Under the pieces are notes generated by a model. That model had not been told where the DNA came from, did not search any database, and was given only the letters and a program-made list of their open reading frames with translations. Shown here in pieces: positions 16,790 to 24,836 of a stretch of 64,000 nucleotides of DNA. The stretch spans positions 1 to 64,000 of the forward strand of contig NZ_CP061092.1 of NCBI RefSeq assembly GCF_017654485.1, written 5' to 3'. Source of the stretch: Roseomonas marmotae (GTDB taxonomy: Bacteria; Pseudomonadota; Alphaproteobacteria; Acetobacterales; Acetobacteraceae). Both the position numbers and the translations under genes were made by a program. Numbering within the stretch: the first letter of the stretch is position 1; the number at the start of each line of letters is the position of its first letter.

Positions 16790-17783
16790 TTAGAGGGCGC
16801 ACGACAGCCGGTCCTCCAGGCGGCTACGCGCCACCTCATAGACGTGAGCGGCCAGCCTTCCAGCCGGACCTCGACATAGGGGCCGGCCATACAGGCCGTG
16901 GCGCCTGCATGGAGGCGCGCTTCGACCTGCCGCACCAATGGTTCCCAAGGCTTCGACGGAGGCCTAAGTTCGGTCTCGAAGCAAAGGTGATTCATGATTT
17001 CGCTGTCGGCAGCCTGCGCAACCAAGCCGCCACAACCCGCAGATCCGTCTGCTGATCGCGTTGCGCCTGGGTGCGGCCCCGGAGTCCGATGTAGTCGGCC
17101 TCTACTGTCTTTCAGCACCCAATCGGGACCCCACCCTGAATAACTCATAACCTGTTGGATCTGCTTGCAGATTATGTTGTGTGCCGGGGTCCCCGTCGGC
17201 GCCGATTGGGACCCCGCCCTCTGAGCGAAATCAGCAGAAACCTCAAAGGTATAGGAGCAGTTTTCACGGGGTCATGGTTGGACGCCTATTCACAGCCCGA
17301 GACCAGCCTGCCGCCGCTCGCGGCATTCCGGTTGGGCCGATCTCTACTTTCCAAAGGCAAGCCTATTCTGGGCTTTCTCACCGCGGCGGAGGGCAGTGGG
17401 CCATCCACGGTCGAGATCACGCGTGGCTTGGCGGCAATCCTAGGGTCTTACACGGAACTGCGGGGAACTGACGCATCCCGCGAGATGCTCCGGTTGTTCC
17501 TCGGCCCTCCTCGGCCCTTGTGCCGGTGCTAGAGCCGGAAGGACCGTGCCGGAACGGCCAGCGGTTGGTCGCGGGAGGTCGCGGAGGCCATCGAGATGAC
17601 AGGGCACGAGAAGGCCATGACGAAACTGTGAACCGGCGAACTGGTTACCCGTAAGCGCACATATTGGCCTTTTTGCCCCAGTTGTCTGGGATCTCGATAA
17701 CGGCCATGTGTTGTGAATGAAAAACCGGCCCGCCTGCGGCGGCCCGGTGCTGCCCTGGCAGCTTTGTCAGCGAGGTCGAGGGC
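16790..17783. other. About 1 kb of IS and gene debris
   Basis: No intact gene. A minus-strand tail ending near 16791 reads LAAHVYEVARSRLEDRLSCA, the coding-like end of an unidentified protein. Between 17111 and 17222 two copies of a GGGACCCC motif (CAATCGGGACCCCACCCTGA and GATTGGGACCCCGCCCTCTG) resemble IS21-type terminal repeats. A plus-strand frame at 17155-17532 is open but unrecognised. Confidence 0.35.
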
Positions 17784-18059
17784 CTGCCCCAGCGTGCGCA
17801 GGAGGTTCTTGGCTTGGTGTACCAGGGCCTCATGACCCGCCATCGCGAAAGGCTAGGGGTCGCCCGAAATAAAGTCCGCAACCACTTGGCAAGCCTCTAC
17901 AAGCGCACGAACGCTCGCAGCCGCTTCGCCCTGATCGACTGGGCGCGCGAGCACGCGTCTTCAGCAAGGAAAGATGAGCGGAGAGGTCACGCGGCACTGA
18001 CTAGTGTGATGGGAACAGAGGCCGGTGCAGATCAACCACCTCAAGCTGTGAACCTGTGA
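17784..18059 (+). pseudogene. LuxR-type HTH fragment
   Basis: A startless frame reads LPQRAQEVLGLVYQGLMTRH, then RERLGVARNKVRNHLASLYK and RTNARSRFALIDWARE, which aligns well to a LuxR/GerE DNA-binding domain (RExEVL, KTVRNHLxxLYRKTxxxxR). The receiver or sensor part is absent and the ATG-less 5' end merges with unrelated sequence. It is a decayed response regulator, possibly the old regulator of the stress genes that follow. Confidence 0.6.
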
Positions 18060-18135
18060 CGCCTTTGCTGAACTTTTCCTGCCGAGGGCCGTTGAGGCGC
18101 CAGTGACCCCGCTACCCTGTCCGCAGGCCAGCGGC

Positions 18136-18324
18136 ATGATGCCTCTCCATCAGGACGCCGAACATGACAACGATCACATTGCTGGCGCCGCCAAGGAAGC
18201 CATGGGCAAGATCACCGGTGACACCAAGACGCGGGTTGAAGTTGCGGCCGAGAAGACGGCGGGCAAGGTTCAAAGCAACGCCGGTGATGTGAAAGACACT
18301 CTGCGCGGCACCACGAAAAAATAG
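18136..18324 (+). CDS. CsbD-family stress protein
   Basis: A 62-residue protein whose body (NDHIAGAAKEAMGKITGDTK, EKTAGKVQSNAGDVKDTLRG) is a CsbD-like domain, a small hydrophilic protein induced by general stress; its biochemical role is unknown. The start is uncertain. The family usually begins M-[NT]-x-D just before this segment, and here an ATG (18171) lies one frame off, behind an AGGACG site. A one-base indel may therefore have moved the frame, leaving only ATGs at 18136/18139. A membrane protein of the same stress type follows 55 bp later. Confidence 0.65.
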   Translation: MMPLHQDAEHDNDHIAGAAKEAMGKITGDTKTRVEVAAEKTAGKVQSNAGDVKDTLRGTTKK

Positions 18325-18379
18325 CGGCTCTTACCTGTGGTTCGTCCCAACGCATTAAATAAAGAGGGGATACTCGACA

Positions 18380-19324
18380 ATGCAAACCAGCGTTTCAGGA
18401 TCCGGCTACGAAGGGTCCGCCACGGCCGTGTTACCGGAAGGCGCGCCTTCTCTCCGCTCCCGCGTATCATGGGGCGCCGTGTTTGCGGGCGCCGTTGTGG
18501 CGCTGACCATTGGACTGATGCTGAACGCCCTAGGTGCGGGCATCGGGGCCACGACGGTCGACGCCGCAGCCCGTGACACCCCATCCGCCTCGTCCTTCGG
18601 CATCGGCGCCGCCATCTGGATGCTGGTATCCAACCTGATTGGTCTTGCAGTCGGCGGCTACACCGCCGCACGTCTGTCTGGCACTTCCGACAACACCGAC
18701 GGCACGCTGCACGGCTTGGCCGTGTGGGGCACTACCTTCCTGATCTCGGCGGTGCTGCTGGGCAACTTGGTATCCGGCATTGCCACCACCGCCACCACCG
18801 GCGCCTCCAACCTGTTAGGTGGCGTTGCCCAGGGTGCCGGGTCTTTTGCCTCCGCCGCGGGGCAGCAGGTCGCGAACCGCACCAGCACCAGCACCTTGCA
18901 GTCGGCAAGCCAGGGCGTGGTTGACCGTATGCAGGGCGCGCTGAGCGGCTCGGGTGGTGATCCGGCGTCAATGACATCCGACCAGCGCAAGGCCGAGATC
19001 GGCACCCTAGCGACCCGCCGCGTGACCGATGGCCCGCTGTCGCAGCAGGACCGTGACCGCCTGAACCAGCTGGTCGCCGCTGAGTACGGGATCAGCCCGC
19101 AGGACGCCCAACAGCGCGTGCAGCAGGCTGAGCAGCAGGCGACCCAGGCGGCACAGCGAGCCGAGGAGACGGCACGCCGCGCAGCAGACGGCGCCGCGCG
19201 GGGTGCGTCAATCGCGGGCTTCTCGATCTTCGGCATCATGCTGCTCGGCGCCATCGCCTCGGTAATTGGTGCGCGCCGCGGCACCCGCGACCTGCTCGCG
19301 TTCCGAAACACGCGTGTCGCGTGA
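18380..19324 (+). CDS. Membrane protein of the PhnA-like/YrzE type
   Basis: A 314-residue protein with at least four hydrophobic segments: VSWGAVFAGAVVALTIGLML, SFGIGAAIWMLVSNLIGLAV, GLAVWGTTFLISAVLLGNLV and a C-terminal ASIAGFSIFGIMLLGAIASV. Between the third and fourth lies a long Gln/Ala-rich periplasmic or cytosolic coiled coil (QQRVQQAEQQATQAAQRAEE). Similar proteins in alphaproteobacteria are annotated PhnA-like and often sit beside CsbD and YsnF-type genes, as here. Role in envelope stress is inferred from context only. Confidence 0.7.
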   Translation: MQTSVSGSGYEGSATAVLPEGAPSLRSRVSWGAVFAGAVVALTIGLMLNALGAGIGATTVDAAARDTPSASSFGIGAAIWMLVSNLIGLAVGGYTAARLSGTSDNTDGTLHGLAVWGTTFLISAVLLGNLVSGIATTATTGASNLLGGVAQGAGSFASAAGQQVANRTSTSTLQSASQGVVDRMQGALSGSGGDPASMTSDQRKAEIGTLATRRVTDGPLSQQDRDRLNQLVAAEYGISPQDAQQRVQQAEQQATQAAQRAEETARRAADGAARGASIAGFSIFGIMLLGAIASVIGARRGTRDLLAFRNTRVA

Positions 19325-19405
19325 CCCCGACAGTGGAGGACGAGGTGGTGACGCCGCCTCTCCCTCCGGCGCCCGACAGGGAGCGGAGCCGGTCGAGTAG
19401 GTAAT

Positions 19406-19696
19406 CCCCTCGCCGGGGAAGTTCTCCGAGTCGGCAAGCGGACGGTGGAATCCGGCCGTGTGCACGTGTCGGTGAGCACGGAGATGGCAGAGGAGGTCGT
19501 CCGCGGGGCCTTGCGAATACGCCGCGCAGAAGTCGAGCGCGTCGCGCTTGGCCACGAGGTGAGCGAAGCGCCGCAAACCCACGAGGAGGGCGACTGCACT
19601 GCTACTCGGGAAAGCCACTGGTCATCGGGGCTGAAGCTCCGCATTCTTTCTTTTCCAAGAAAGAAACGAACAAGTCCGAAAGGAAAGTTTGCATGA
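19406..19696 (+). pseudogene. YsnF/DUF2382-type stress protein fragment
   Basis: A startless frame reads PLAGEVLRVGKRTVESGRVH then VSVSTEMAEEVVRGALRIRR and VERVALGHEVSEAPQTHEEG, a clear copy of the repeated strand pattern of DUF2382 domains (YsnF/AvaK). The match ends near 19600, where the second repeat should start, and the frame then runs into the leader of the TctC gene. Both ends are lost. With CsbD and the PhnA-like protein it marks a general-stress cluster. Confidence 0.6.
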
Positions 19697-20670
19697 TCAC
19701 ACGCCGCACCGCCTTCACAGCTCTCGCTGGCGCCACTGTTCTGCTTCCGGCTGACATTCGAGCGCAGGATAATTATCCTGCGCGCAGCGTGACCATTCTG
19801 GTTGGCTTTGCTCCGGGCGGTGGTACGGACATCATCGCGCGACTGCTTGCGCCGTCGCTGCAGGCCGAATTCGGCCAAGCCGTTGCAGTAGAGAACCGCG
19901 CGGGCGCCAGCGGAACCTTAGCCGCTGCGGCGGTCGCCCGCTCTCGACCCGATGGCTATACGTTGCTGATGGGAACTGTGTCGACGCAAGCCGTCGTGGC
20001 GCCTCTCATGCGGAATCCGCCATACGATCAGGATAGCGATTTCACGCCGATCGCCCTTGCTGGCACGGTGCCGCTGGTGGCCGTTGTACCCGCCAACGCG
20101 CCCTACCAGGATCTGAAAGGTCTAATCGAATTTGCCCGCCAGAATCCAGGCAAATTGAACTATGCGTCTTCAGGCATTGCGACGCAACAACACCTGGCAG
20201 CGGAGATGCTGTGCCAGGCCGCTGGCGTCCAGATGACGCATGTGCCCTATCGTGGCACCGGCCCTGTCCTGAACGACCTGATGGCCGGGACGCTGGATCT
20301 GGCCATCGACACCTTGCCGACGCATCTGCCTCATCTGCGCAGCGGCGGCACGCGCGCGTTGGCCGTCACTACGGCTCAGCGGGTGCATACTCTGCCGGAC
20401 GTTCCGACCGTGGCAGAAAGCGGCTTTCCTGGATATGAGATTACTGTCTGGTACATGCTCCTTGGTCCAGCCGGTCTGCAGCCGCAGGTGACGCAGCGTT
20501 GCGTCCAGGCCATCAACAAGGCGCTTCAGGACACTACTAACAGGACCCGGTTGGAAGAAGCCGGCTTTATGCCCGGCGGCGGAAGTGCTGCGGATGCGGC
20601 CGATCTCGTGCGGCGGGAGGCGGCCCGCTATGGCGCTCTGGTGCAACGCGCCGGCATTCGTGTTGACTGA
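19693..20670 (+). CDS. Tripartite tricarboxylate transporter substrate-binding protein (Bug/TctC family)
   Basis: A 325-residue Bug protein. The N-terminus MITRRTAFTALAGATVLLPA is a Tat/Sec signal ending near RAQD. Mature hallmarks: YPARSVTILVGFAPGGGTDI, VENRAGASG, MTHVPYRGTGPVLNDLMAGT, and LPDVPTVAESGFPGYE. A GAAAGGAAAG ribosome site precedes the ATG. No TctA/TctB permease or regulator is adjacent. It shares the MITRR start and fold with the gene at 2326-3291 but the two are diverged, not recent duplicates. Ligand unknown, probably a small carboxylate. Confidence 0.9.
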   Translation: MITRRTAFTALAGATVLLPADIRAQDNYPARSVTILVGFAPGGGTDIIARLLAPSLQAEFGQAVAVENRAGASGTLAAAAVARSRPDGYTLLMGTVSTQAVVAPLMRNPPYDQDSDFTPIALAGTVPLVAVVPANAPYQDLKGLIEFARQNPGKLNYASSGIATQQHLAAEMLCQAAGVQMTHVPYRGTGPVLNDLMAGTLDLAIDTLPTHLPHLRSGGTRALAVTTAQRVHTLPDVPTVAESGFPGYEITVWYMLLGPAGLQPQVTQRCVQAINKALQDTTNRTRLEEAGFMPGGGSAADAADLVRREAARYGALVQRAGIRVD

Positions 20671-21038
20671 TTAGTCTTTTGTGGCAGGAGCACGGCGTGC
20701 CTTAGCGCAGCGGCGCGGCCCGAAACAGCATGCATTGAGACGCAGGCTGAGATTATTTGCATCTGGAGAAATGCCGCAGCAGGAATGCGACCCATCAGCA
20801 CGTTCTCTGCCAGGGAGCCTTCCACTTGCCTGCGGTATCCGCCGCATGCCGTGCATGTTAATTGCCACTGAGAGCTGAGCCGATTTGGGTGAAGTTGCCA
20901 TTGAAATTGACCCATGTTCGGACGCTAGCCTTGGCCTTGTGGGCAGGGGCAGCGTCTTTGCCATGCCCGTCGCCCCTTCACCTACGGTCGGGACTCATAA
21001 CCAGCGCCCTCCTCAGGCGCCTGAATCACTTCACCTCA
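20671..21038. other. 370 bp without a recognisable gene
   Basis: Frames here are short and lack ribosome sites or motifs. The composition is less GC-biased than the coding regions. It ends at the TCA target of the IS copy at 21039. Confidence 0.3.
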
Positions 21039-21941
21039 GAGCCCGTTTGAGAATGGTCATGGGTGAGCGATGCGCCGGACGAGGAGCGCGCCCATGCTGA
21101 CGTGGATCATGGCTTCGGAGACGTCGCAGCGGCGTTCATAGTCGCGGACCAGGCGGCGCCAGCGGGTCATCCAGCCAAAGGTTCTCTCCACCACCCAGCG
21201 GCGTGGCAGCACCTGGAAGCCTTGCTGGTCCGTCAGCTTGCGCACCACCTCGATGACGAAGTCATGGAAGGCGGCAGCGCTCATCAGCTTGCCGCGGTCA
21301 TAGGCGCCGTCGGCAAAGAGGTGCTTCAACCAGGGCCAGCGCTTGCGGATCGCCTTGACGATCTGCTCCGCCCCGGAAGCATCCTGCACGTCGGCCGTCG
21401 TTAGGTTGACCATCAGCAGGCGGCCATCAGTGTCGACCGCAATGTGGCGCTTGCGGCCCTTGAGGCGCTTGGCGGCATCAAAGCCGCCGCCGCCCAGTGC
21501 TTGGGGCGACTTGACCGTCTGGCTGTCCAGAACCCCGGCGGAAGGGCTGGCCTCGCGCCCCACCCGCTCACGATCCAGCATCAGCGCGATGTTGTGCAGA
21601 GTGGCGAACAGGAACCGTCGTGCGAGCCGCCGGAACCACCAATAGATCGTCTGCCATGGTCCGAAATGGACCGGCAGCATGCGCCAGCCACACCCGGCCC
21701 GTGCCAGGTAGCGGATCGCGTTCAGCACCTCGCGCAGGTCAACGCCTGGCCGCCTGCCGCGGGTGCTGCTGGGCGGCAGCAGAGGCCGAATAACCCGCCA
21801 TTCCTGATCCGTCAGATCGGTCGGGTAGCGGCGCCGCTCAAAGCCAGCCTGCCGTGCGCGATGTTCCTTGGTCCACATCCAGCCCATCTGGGCACGCGAG
21901 GACGCCTGAACACCTCACCCGCAGCATTCTCAAACGGGCTC
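21039..21941 (-). mobile_element. 903-bp IS5-family element, copy 2
   Basis: Same 17-bp perfect inverted ends (GAGCCCGTTTGAGAATG) and length as the copy at 15887, but in opposite orientation. Flanked by TCA on both sides (21036-21038 and 21942-21944), the expected 3-bp TNA duplication. The two copies enclose a 4.25-kb segment. Confidence 0.9.
21057..21887 (-). CDS. IS5-family transposase (276 aa), copy 2
   Basis: Identical in sequence to the transposase at 15941-16771, with the catalytic DDE segments GVLDSQTVKSP, LFADGAYDRGK and RRWVVERTFGW intact. Read on the minus strand. Likely active. Confidence 0.9.
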   Translation of the reverse strand: MGWMWTKEHRARQAGFERRRYPTDLTDQEWRVIRPLLPPSSTRGRRPGVDLREVLNAIRYLARAGCGWRMLPVHFGPWQTIYWWFRRLARRFLFATLHNIALMLDRERVGREASPSAGVLDSQTVKSPQALGGGGFDAAKRLKGRKRHIAVDTDGRLLMVNLTTADVQDASGAEQIVKAIRKRWPWLKHLFADGAYDRGKLMSAAAFHDFVIEVVRKLTDQQGFQVLPRRWVVERTFGWMTRWRRLVRDYERRCDVSEAMIHVSMGALLVRRIAHP

Positions 21942-22016
21942 TCACATTCATCAACCGAGGTTGAGTACAGAACCTGGCCGGGAACGGCAGCACGAAGCAG
22001 AAGGTGACCCAACAAG

Positions 22017-22071
22017 ATCGCGCGCGACAGGCATACATGGCTGCCATGCGACAAGAATAGTCGCGCGCGAT
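22017..22071. promoter_or_regulatory. 12-bp inverted repeat with nested palindrome
   Basis: ATCGCGCGCGAC (22017-22028) and GTCGCGCGCGAT (22060-22071) are perfect complements 31 bp apart. Inside lies a second palindrome, CATGG-ctg-CCATG (22036-22048). The structure is 75 bp upstream of a small exported-protein gene. It could form a cruciform or be a double operator. No T-run follows, so a terminator is unlikely. Confidence 0.5.
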
Positions 22072-22146
22072 TTAATAGCGGAGTATTAAAGACCCAGCGG
22101 CGCCCCAGGGCGCCACCCCAGAACCGCACACCAAAGGATCACGTCC

Positions 22147-22458
22147 ATGTCCCGCTTCCTCACCGCCGCTGCCGCCGCCCTGATCAGCCTCTCCGCCGCC
22201 AGCGCCTTCGCCACCCCGCTGACCGTGCTCAGCCAAGGCGAGACCTTCGCCGTCCAGTATGACCCCAGCGACACCGGCAGCATCGTCGGCGGCGGCGCCG
22301 TCCGCGTCATGGGCCAGGGCGAGAGCCAGCAGATCACCCATGTCGAGGCCCGCTTTGCTCACCGGATGGCCGGTATCCCGGTCTTCACCGGCGGCTCGGA
22401 AGGGGGCATCGCCTACCTGCCCGCCGGAGCCTCCTCCTCGGTGATGGCCTCCCGCTGA
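22147..22458 (+). CDS. Small exported protein of unknown function
   Basis: A 103-residue protein with a clean signal peptide (MSRFLTAAAAALISLSAASA, cleavage near AFA-TP). The mature part, about 80 residues, is rich in Gly/Ser and short strands (GETFAVQYDPSDTGSIVGGG, GGSEGGIAYLPAGASSS). No domain is recognised. The start follows an AAAGGATC-type site at 22134. An Excalibur-type domain is encoded shortly downstream in another frame. Confidence 0.6.
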   Translation: MSRFLTAAAAALISLSAASAFATPLTVLSQGETFAVQYDPSDTGSIVGGGAVRVMGQGESQQITHVEARFAHRMAGIPVFTGGSEGGIAYLPAGASSSVMASR

Positions 22459-22610
22459 TCCAGCCATCCGCCACCACCCGTCACGACAGACGCCAGGGGA
22501 CCCGCAAGGGCACCCTGGCGTTCTGCTGTCAGCCCATCAGCGGCGTTGCCGGCGCAGGTGCAGCGGCGAGAGGTGCTGAAGGAGGCCATGCCGGTCAGCA
22601 AGCTCGTCAG

Positions 22611-22724
22611 TATTGCGGTGAGATGCGCGACTGTGCCGAGGCACGCTTTTATCTGCAGCAGTGCGGGCTGCGGCGACTGGACGGCGATGGGGACGGGGTG
22701 CCCTGCGAGCGGCTCTGCCGTTAA
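22611..22724 (+). CDS. Excalibur-domain mini-protein or fragment
   Basis: A plus-strand frame reads YCGEMRDCAEARFYLQQCGL followed by RRLDGDGDGVPCERLCR and a TAA. This is a nearly complete Excalibur domain: four Cys, the DxDxDG calcium-binding loop and the PCE ending. Excalibur domains sit at the C-terminus of secreted proteins and nucleases. The frame is open far upstream but I find no ATG, GTG or TTG in it, only a CTG at 22515, so it may be a 5'-truncated gene. The domain itself is well preserved. Confidence 0.5.
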   Translation, partial: YCGEMRDCAEARFYLQQCGLRRLDGDGDGVPCERLCR

Positions 22725-22783
22725 GCTCGAGTTTCTGTTTTGGTCTTCTGGCGCCGTAACACCCCGGACGCCATGGAGGCGGC

Positions 22784-23371
22784 ATGCTAACCCGTGCCGC
22801 AGATCCGCCCGACCTTCCCCAGCTGGAGGCGATGGCAGCGCAACTGGCGGCCAGCGGCCACTATCGTGTGCTGCGCCGGATCACGCCCCGACCCGCGGTG
22901 ACGCCGCCCCCAGGCATGCCCACCCGGCTCGGCCTGCTGCTGGATCTGGAGACCACCGGGCTCGATGCCGCGCAGGACGAGATCATCGAGATGGCGATGC
23001 GGCACGGGCTGTTCTTCGAGGGACACCGGGCGCGGCACGACTGCGAGGCGACGCTGGAGATCCTGGCGCGGCCGCTGCCCGTCTCCGGCATGCCTGGCTT
23101 GGCGCGGCTGCTGGAAGGGGCACGGCAGCCGCGCTGGCGGATCTGGGCTGTGGAGGCGCCTTTCCACCACAAGGACCGCCTGAAGGCCCGCGGCTACCGC
23201 TGGAACGCGGAGGAGAAGGGGGCGGCGCAGCCGCGGGCCTGGTTCATCGAGGTGGCGGAGGCCGAGCGCGCGGCGGAATGCGCTTTTCTCTGCCAGGAGA
23301 TCTATGGCCGGGAGCTGGAGCCGCTGATGCAGCGGATCACCGCCCTCGAGCGCTACTCGGTCCGCGGCTGA
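22784..23371 (+). pseudogene. DnaQ-like 3'-5' exonuclease with internal deletion
   Basis: The N-terminus holds the Exo I motif of DEDD exonucleases (LLDLETTGLDAAQDEIIEMA). The sequence then jumps straight to FFEGHRARHDCEATLEILAR, the Exo III motif region with His and Asp. The 70-90 residues that should hold Exo II are missing, although the frame is kept. The C-terminal part (FHHKDRLKARGYRWNAEEKG, ECAFLCQEIYGRELEPLMQR) is that of the short plasmid/phage exonucleases. Without Exo II it should be catalytically dead. It overlaps the long antisense frame of the HNH gene. Confidence 0.65.
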
Positions 23372-24127
23372 AGCCAATCGGCTGCGGCGGCGATCTGCGT
23401 TGCACCGCACCCCGAAACAACCTGCTCGGCTCTCCACACCAACGCGGTAGCGCGGCATGATGTCGGCTCTGGCGGATCGGCCGGCTCCCTGCCGAACGGT
23501 GGTGGGCTTTGACGCCGCGGCGGCGATGATCCAGCTGAGCCGGGCGCGGGTCGGCCGCCGCGCCACCCTCCACCACATACCCTTCGAGGCGGTCGCCTGC
23601 CAGGCGGCGTTCGAAGGCCGGTCAGCGGCCGAGGCAGCGCGGCTTCCTTTTATAGGCGGGAAAAATTCTGTGCGTGCGCCCCATAGCGGTCCCCCCCTCC
23701 CGACCCCCAGGGATCCGACCCCCCCAGGGGGGGCTGGGGCTGGGGGGTGGGGATGGAGGGGCCAGAGCCGGCCACGGCCGGCCAGAGGCGGGGCTGTGGG
23801 CCGGTCAGGGCCGTCGCTGGAGGGTGGCGGGGTGCGCTGCCGCTCGGCCCTGACGCGCGCCGTCTTGGCCGAGTGGCAGGCGCCGCAAAGGGCCTGCCCA
23901 TTGGCCAGGGCGAGGGGCGCGCCGCCGTCCTGCAGCTCGACGATGTGGTCCGCATAGAGGCGGGTGCCGGTGCGGCCGCAGCCCGGCCCCTGGCAGCGCG
24001 AGCCCGCCCGGCGCAGCACCGCCGCAGCCCAGGCGCGATGCTCGGGCGTGCCGTAGTGGTTGCTGGCCTGCTTCGGCGGCGGCCGGGCGGTGCGCAGGTC
24101 GGCGGCCGGCAGCAGCTGCGTCGCCAT
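22787..24127 (-). CDS. HNH endonuclease, C-terminal extent uncertain
   Basis: Starting at ATG 24127 (MATQLLPAADLRTARPPPKQ), residues 20-95 form an HNH nuclease: YGTPEHRAWAAAVLRRAGSR, two CxxC-type zinc pairs (CQGPGCG and CGACH), the catalytic DH of LYADHIVELQDGGAP, and NGQALCGACHSAK. Phage HNH proteins of this kind are usually 110-170 residues. Here the frame stays open to 22787 through a Pro/Gly-rich stretch and then antisense to the exonuclease gene, so the true end is probably near 23650 or has been lost. It sits with phage-like genes read in the same direction. DNA nicking during packaging is the usual role. Confidence 0.55.
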   Translation of the reverse strand: MATQLLPAADLRTARPPPKQASNHYGTPEHRAWAAAVLRRAGSRCQGPGCGRTGTRLYADHIVELQDGGAPLALANGQALCGACHSAKTARVRAERQRTPPPSSDGPDRPTAPPLAGRGRLWPLHPHPPAPAPPGGVGSLGVGRGGPLWGARTEFFPPIKGSRAASAADRPSNAAWQATASKGMWWRVARRPTRARLSWIIAAAASKPTTVRQGAGRSARADIMPRYRVGVESRAGCFGVRCNADRRRSRLASAADRVALEGGDPLHQRLQLPAIDLLAEKSAFRRALGLRHLDEPGPRLRRPLLLRVPAVAAGLQAVLVVERRLHSPDPPARLPCPFQQPRQARHAGDGQRPRQDLQRRLAVVPRPVSLEEQPVPHRHLDDLVLRGIEPGGLQIQQQAEPGGHAWGRRHRGSGRDPAQHTIVAAGRQLRCHRLQLGKVGRICGTG

Positions 24128-24162
24128 CTTCAGCGGGGCGCGCCGGCGCGCCGGGTTGCCCA

Positions 24163-24483
24163 TCAGCGCGCCGCGGCCGACAGCCGCGGCATCCGCACCA
24201 GCGGCAGCGGCGCCCGCACCAGGTTGCCGATTTGCAGCAGCCCGTCGATGCGGCGCCAGTCGTCGCGCAGCTGCCAGCTGTCGAGCAGGTAGATGCGGGT
24301 GCCGAGCGGCAGGCCGATGTGGAAGCTCGACCGATCCGCGACCGCCCGCACCTCCTCGCCCTCGGGCGTCAGGTAGTGGTCCAGGGCGATGCGGCGCCAG
24401 CCGAAGTCGAGGGTGGCGATCCGCTGCGCGACCGCCAGGCTGCGGCCCGCCAGCAGGGCGGGCCGGCGCGGCTCGGCCATCAC
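24163..24483 (-). CDS. Hypothetical protein in phage-like block (106 aa)
   Basis: A basic protein with Trp-rich strands (IATLDFGWRRIALDHYLTPE, RIYLLDSWQLRDDWRRIDGL). No membrane segment or motif is recognised. It overlaps the upstream gene's stop by four bases and precedes the HNH gene by 35 bp, so it belongs to one operon with the serine recombinase, the 118-residue protein and HNH. Confidence 0.5.
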   Translation of the reverse strand: MMAEPRRPALLAGRSLAVAQRIATLDFGWRRIALDHYLTPEGEEVRAVADRSSFHIGLPLGTRIYLLDSWQLRDDWRRIDGLLQIGNLVRAPLPLVRMPRLSAAAR

Positions 24484-24836
24484 TGCACCGCCAGGGTGGT
24501 GTAGCCGGCCCGGCCAGCCTTGCCCGGGATCACCTGGCCGATCATCTCGCGGGTGATCACCTGGTTCTGCCCTTCCGGGGTGGCCTCGGTGACCGAGAGG
24601 TTCAGGATGCGGGCGCCGGCATAGGCCACCGGCGCACCGTCCATCGCCGCCTCGAGCACCGGCTTCAGCTCCTTCAGCCGGCGCTCGATGCGCGAGGCGT
24701 CCTTCTTCAGCGTGGCGTATTCCTCGGCCGCTGCGATGATCTTCTTGTCCTTGATCACCGGGTGGTTGGTGCCGGCCGGCGCCGCCGTGGGGGCGGGCTC
24801 GGCCTTGGCAGCGCGGGGCTTGGCGGGGGTGGCCAT
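24480..24836 (-). CDS. Hypothetical phage-type protein with coiled-coil segment (118 aa)
   Basis: The N-terminus is Ala/Pro-rich (MATPAKPRAAKAEPAPTAAP). A helical segment (AAAEEYATLKKDASRIERRL) is followed by strands (AYAGARILNLSVTEATPEGQ). The start ATG overlaps the recombinase stop (TGATG). Proteins of this shape are found in alphaproteobacterial phage early regions. I cannot name a function. Confidence 0.5.
   Translation of the reverse strand: MATPAKPRAAKAEPAPTAAPAGTNHPVIKDKKIIAAAEEYATLKKDASRIERRLKELKPVLEAAMDGAPVAYAGARILNLSVTEATPEGQNQVITREMIGQVIPGKAGRAGYTTLAVQ

Noticed and set aside
18658..19878. 406-codon minus-strand frame over the PhnA-like gene
   Set aside because: It is antisense to membrane helices and is Ser/Arg/Pro-rich without motifs.
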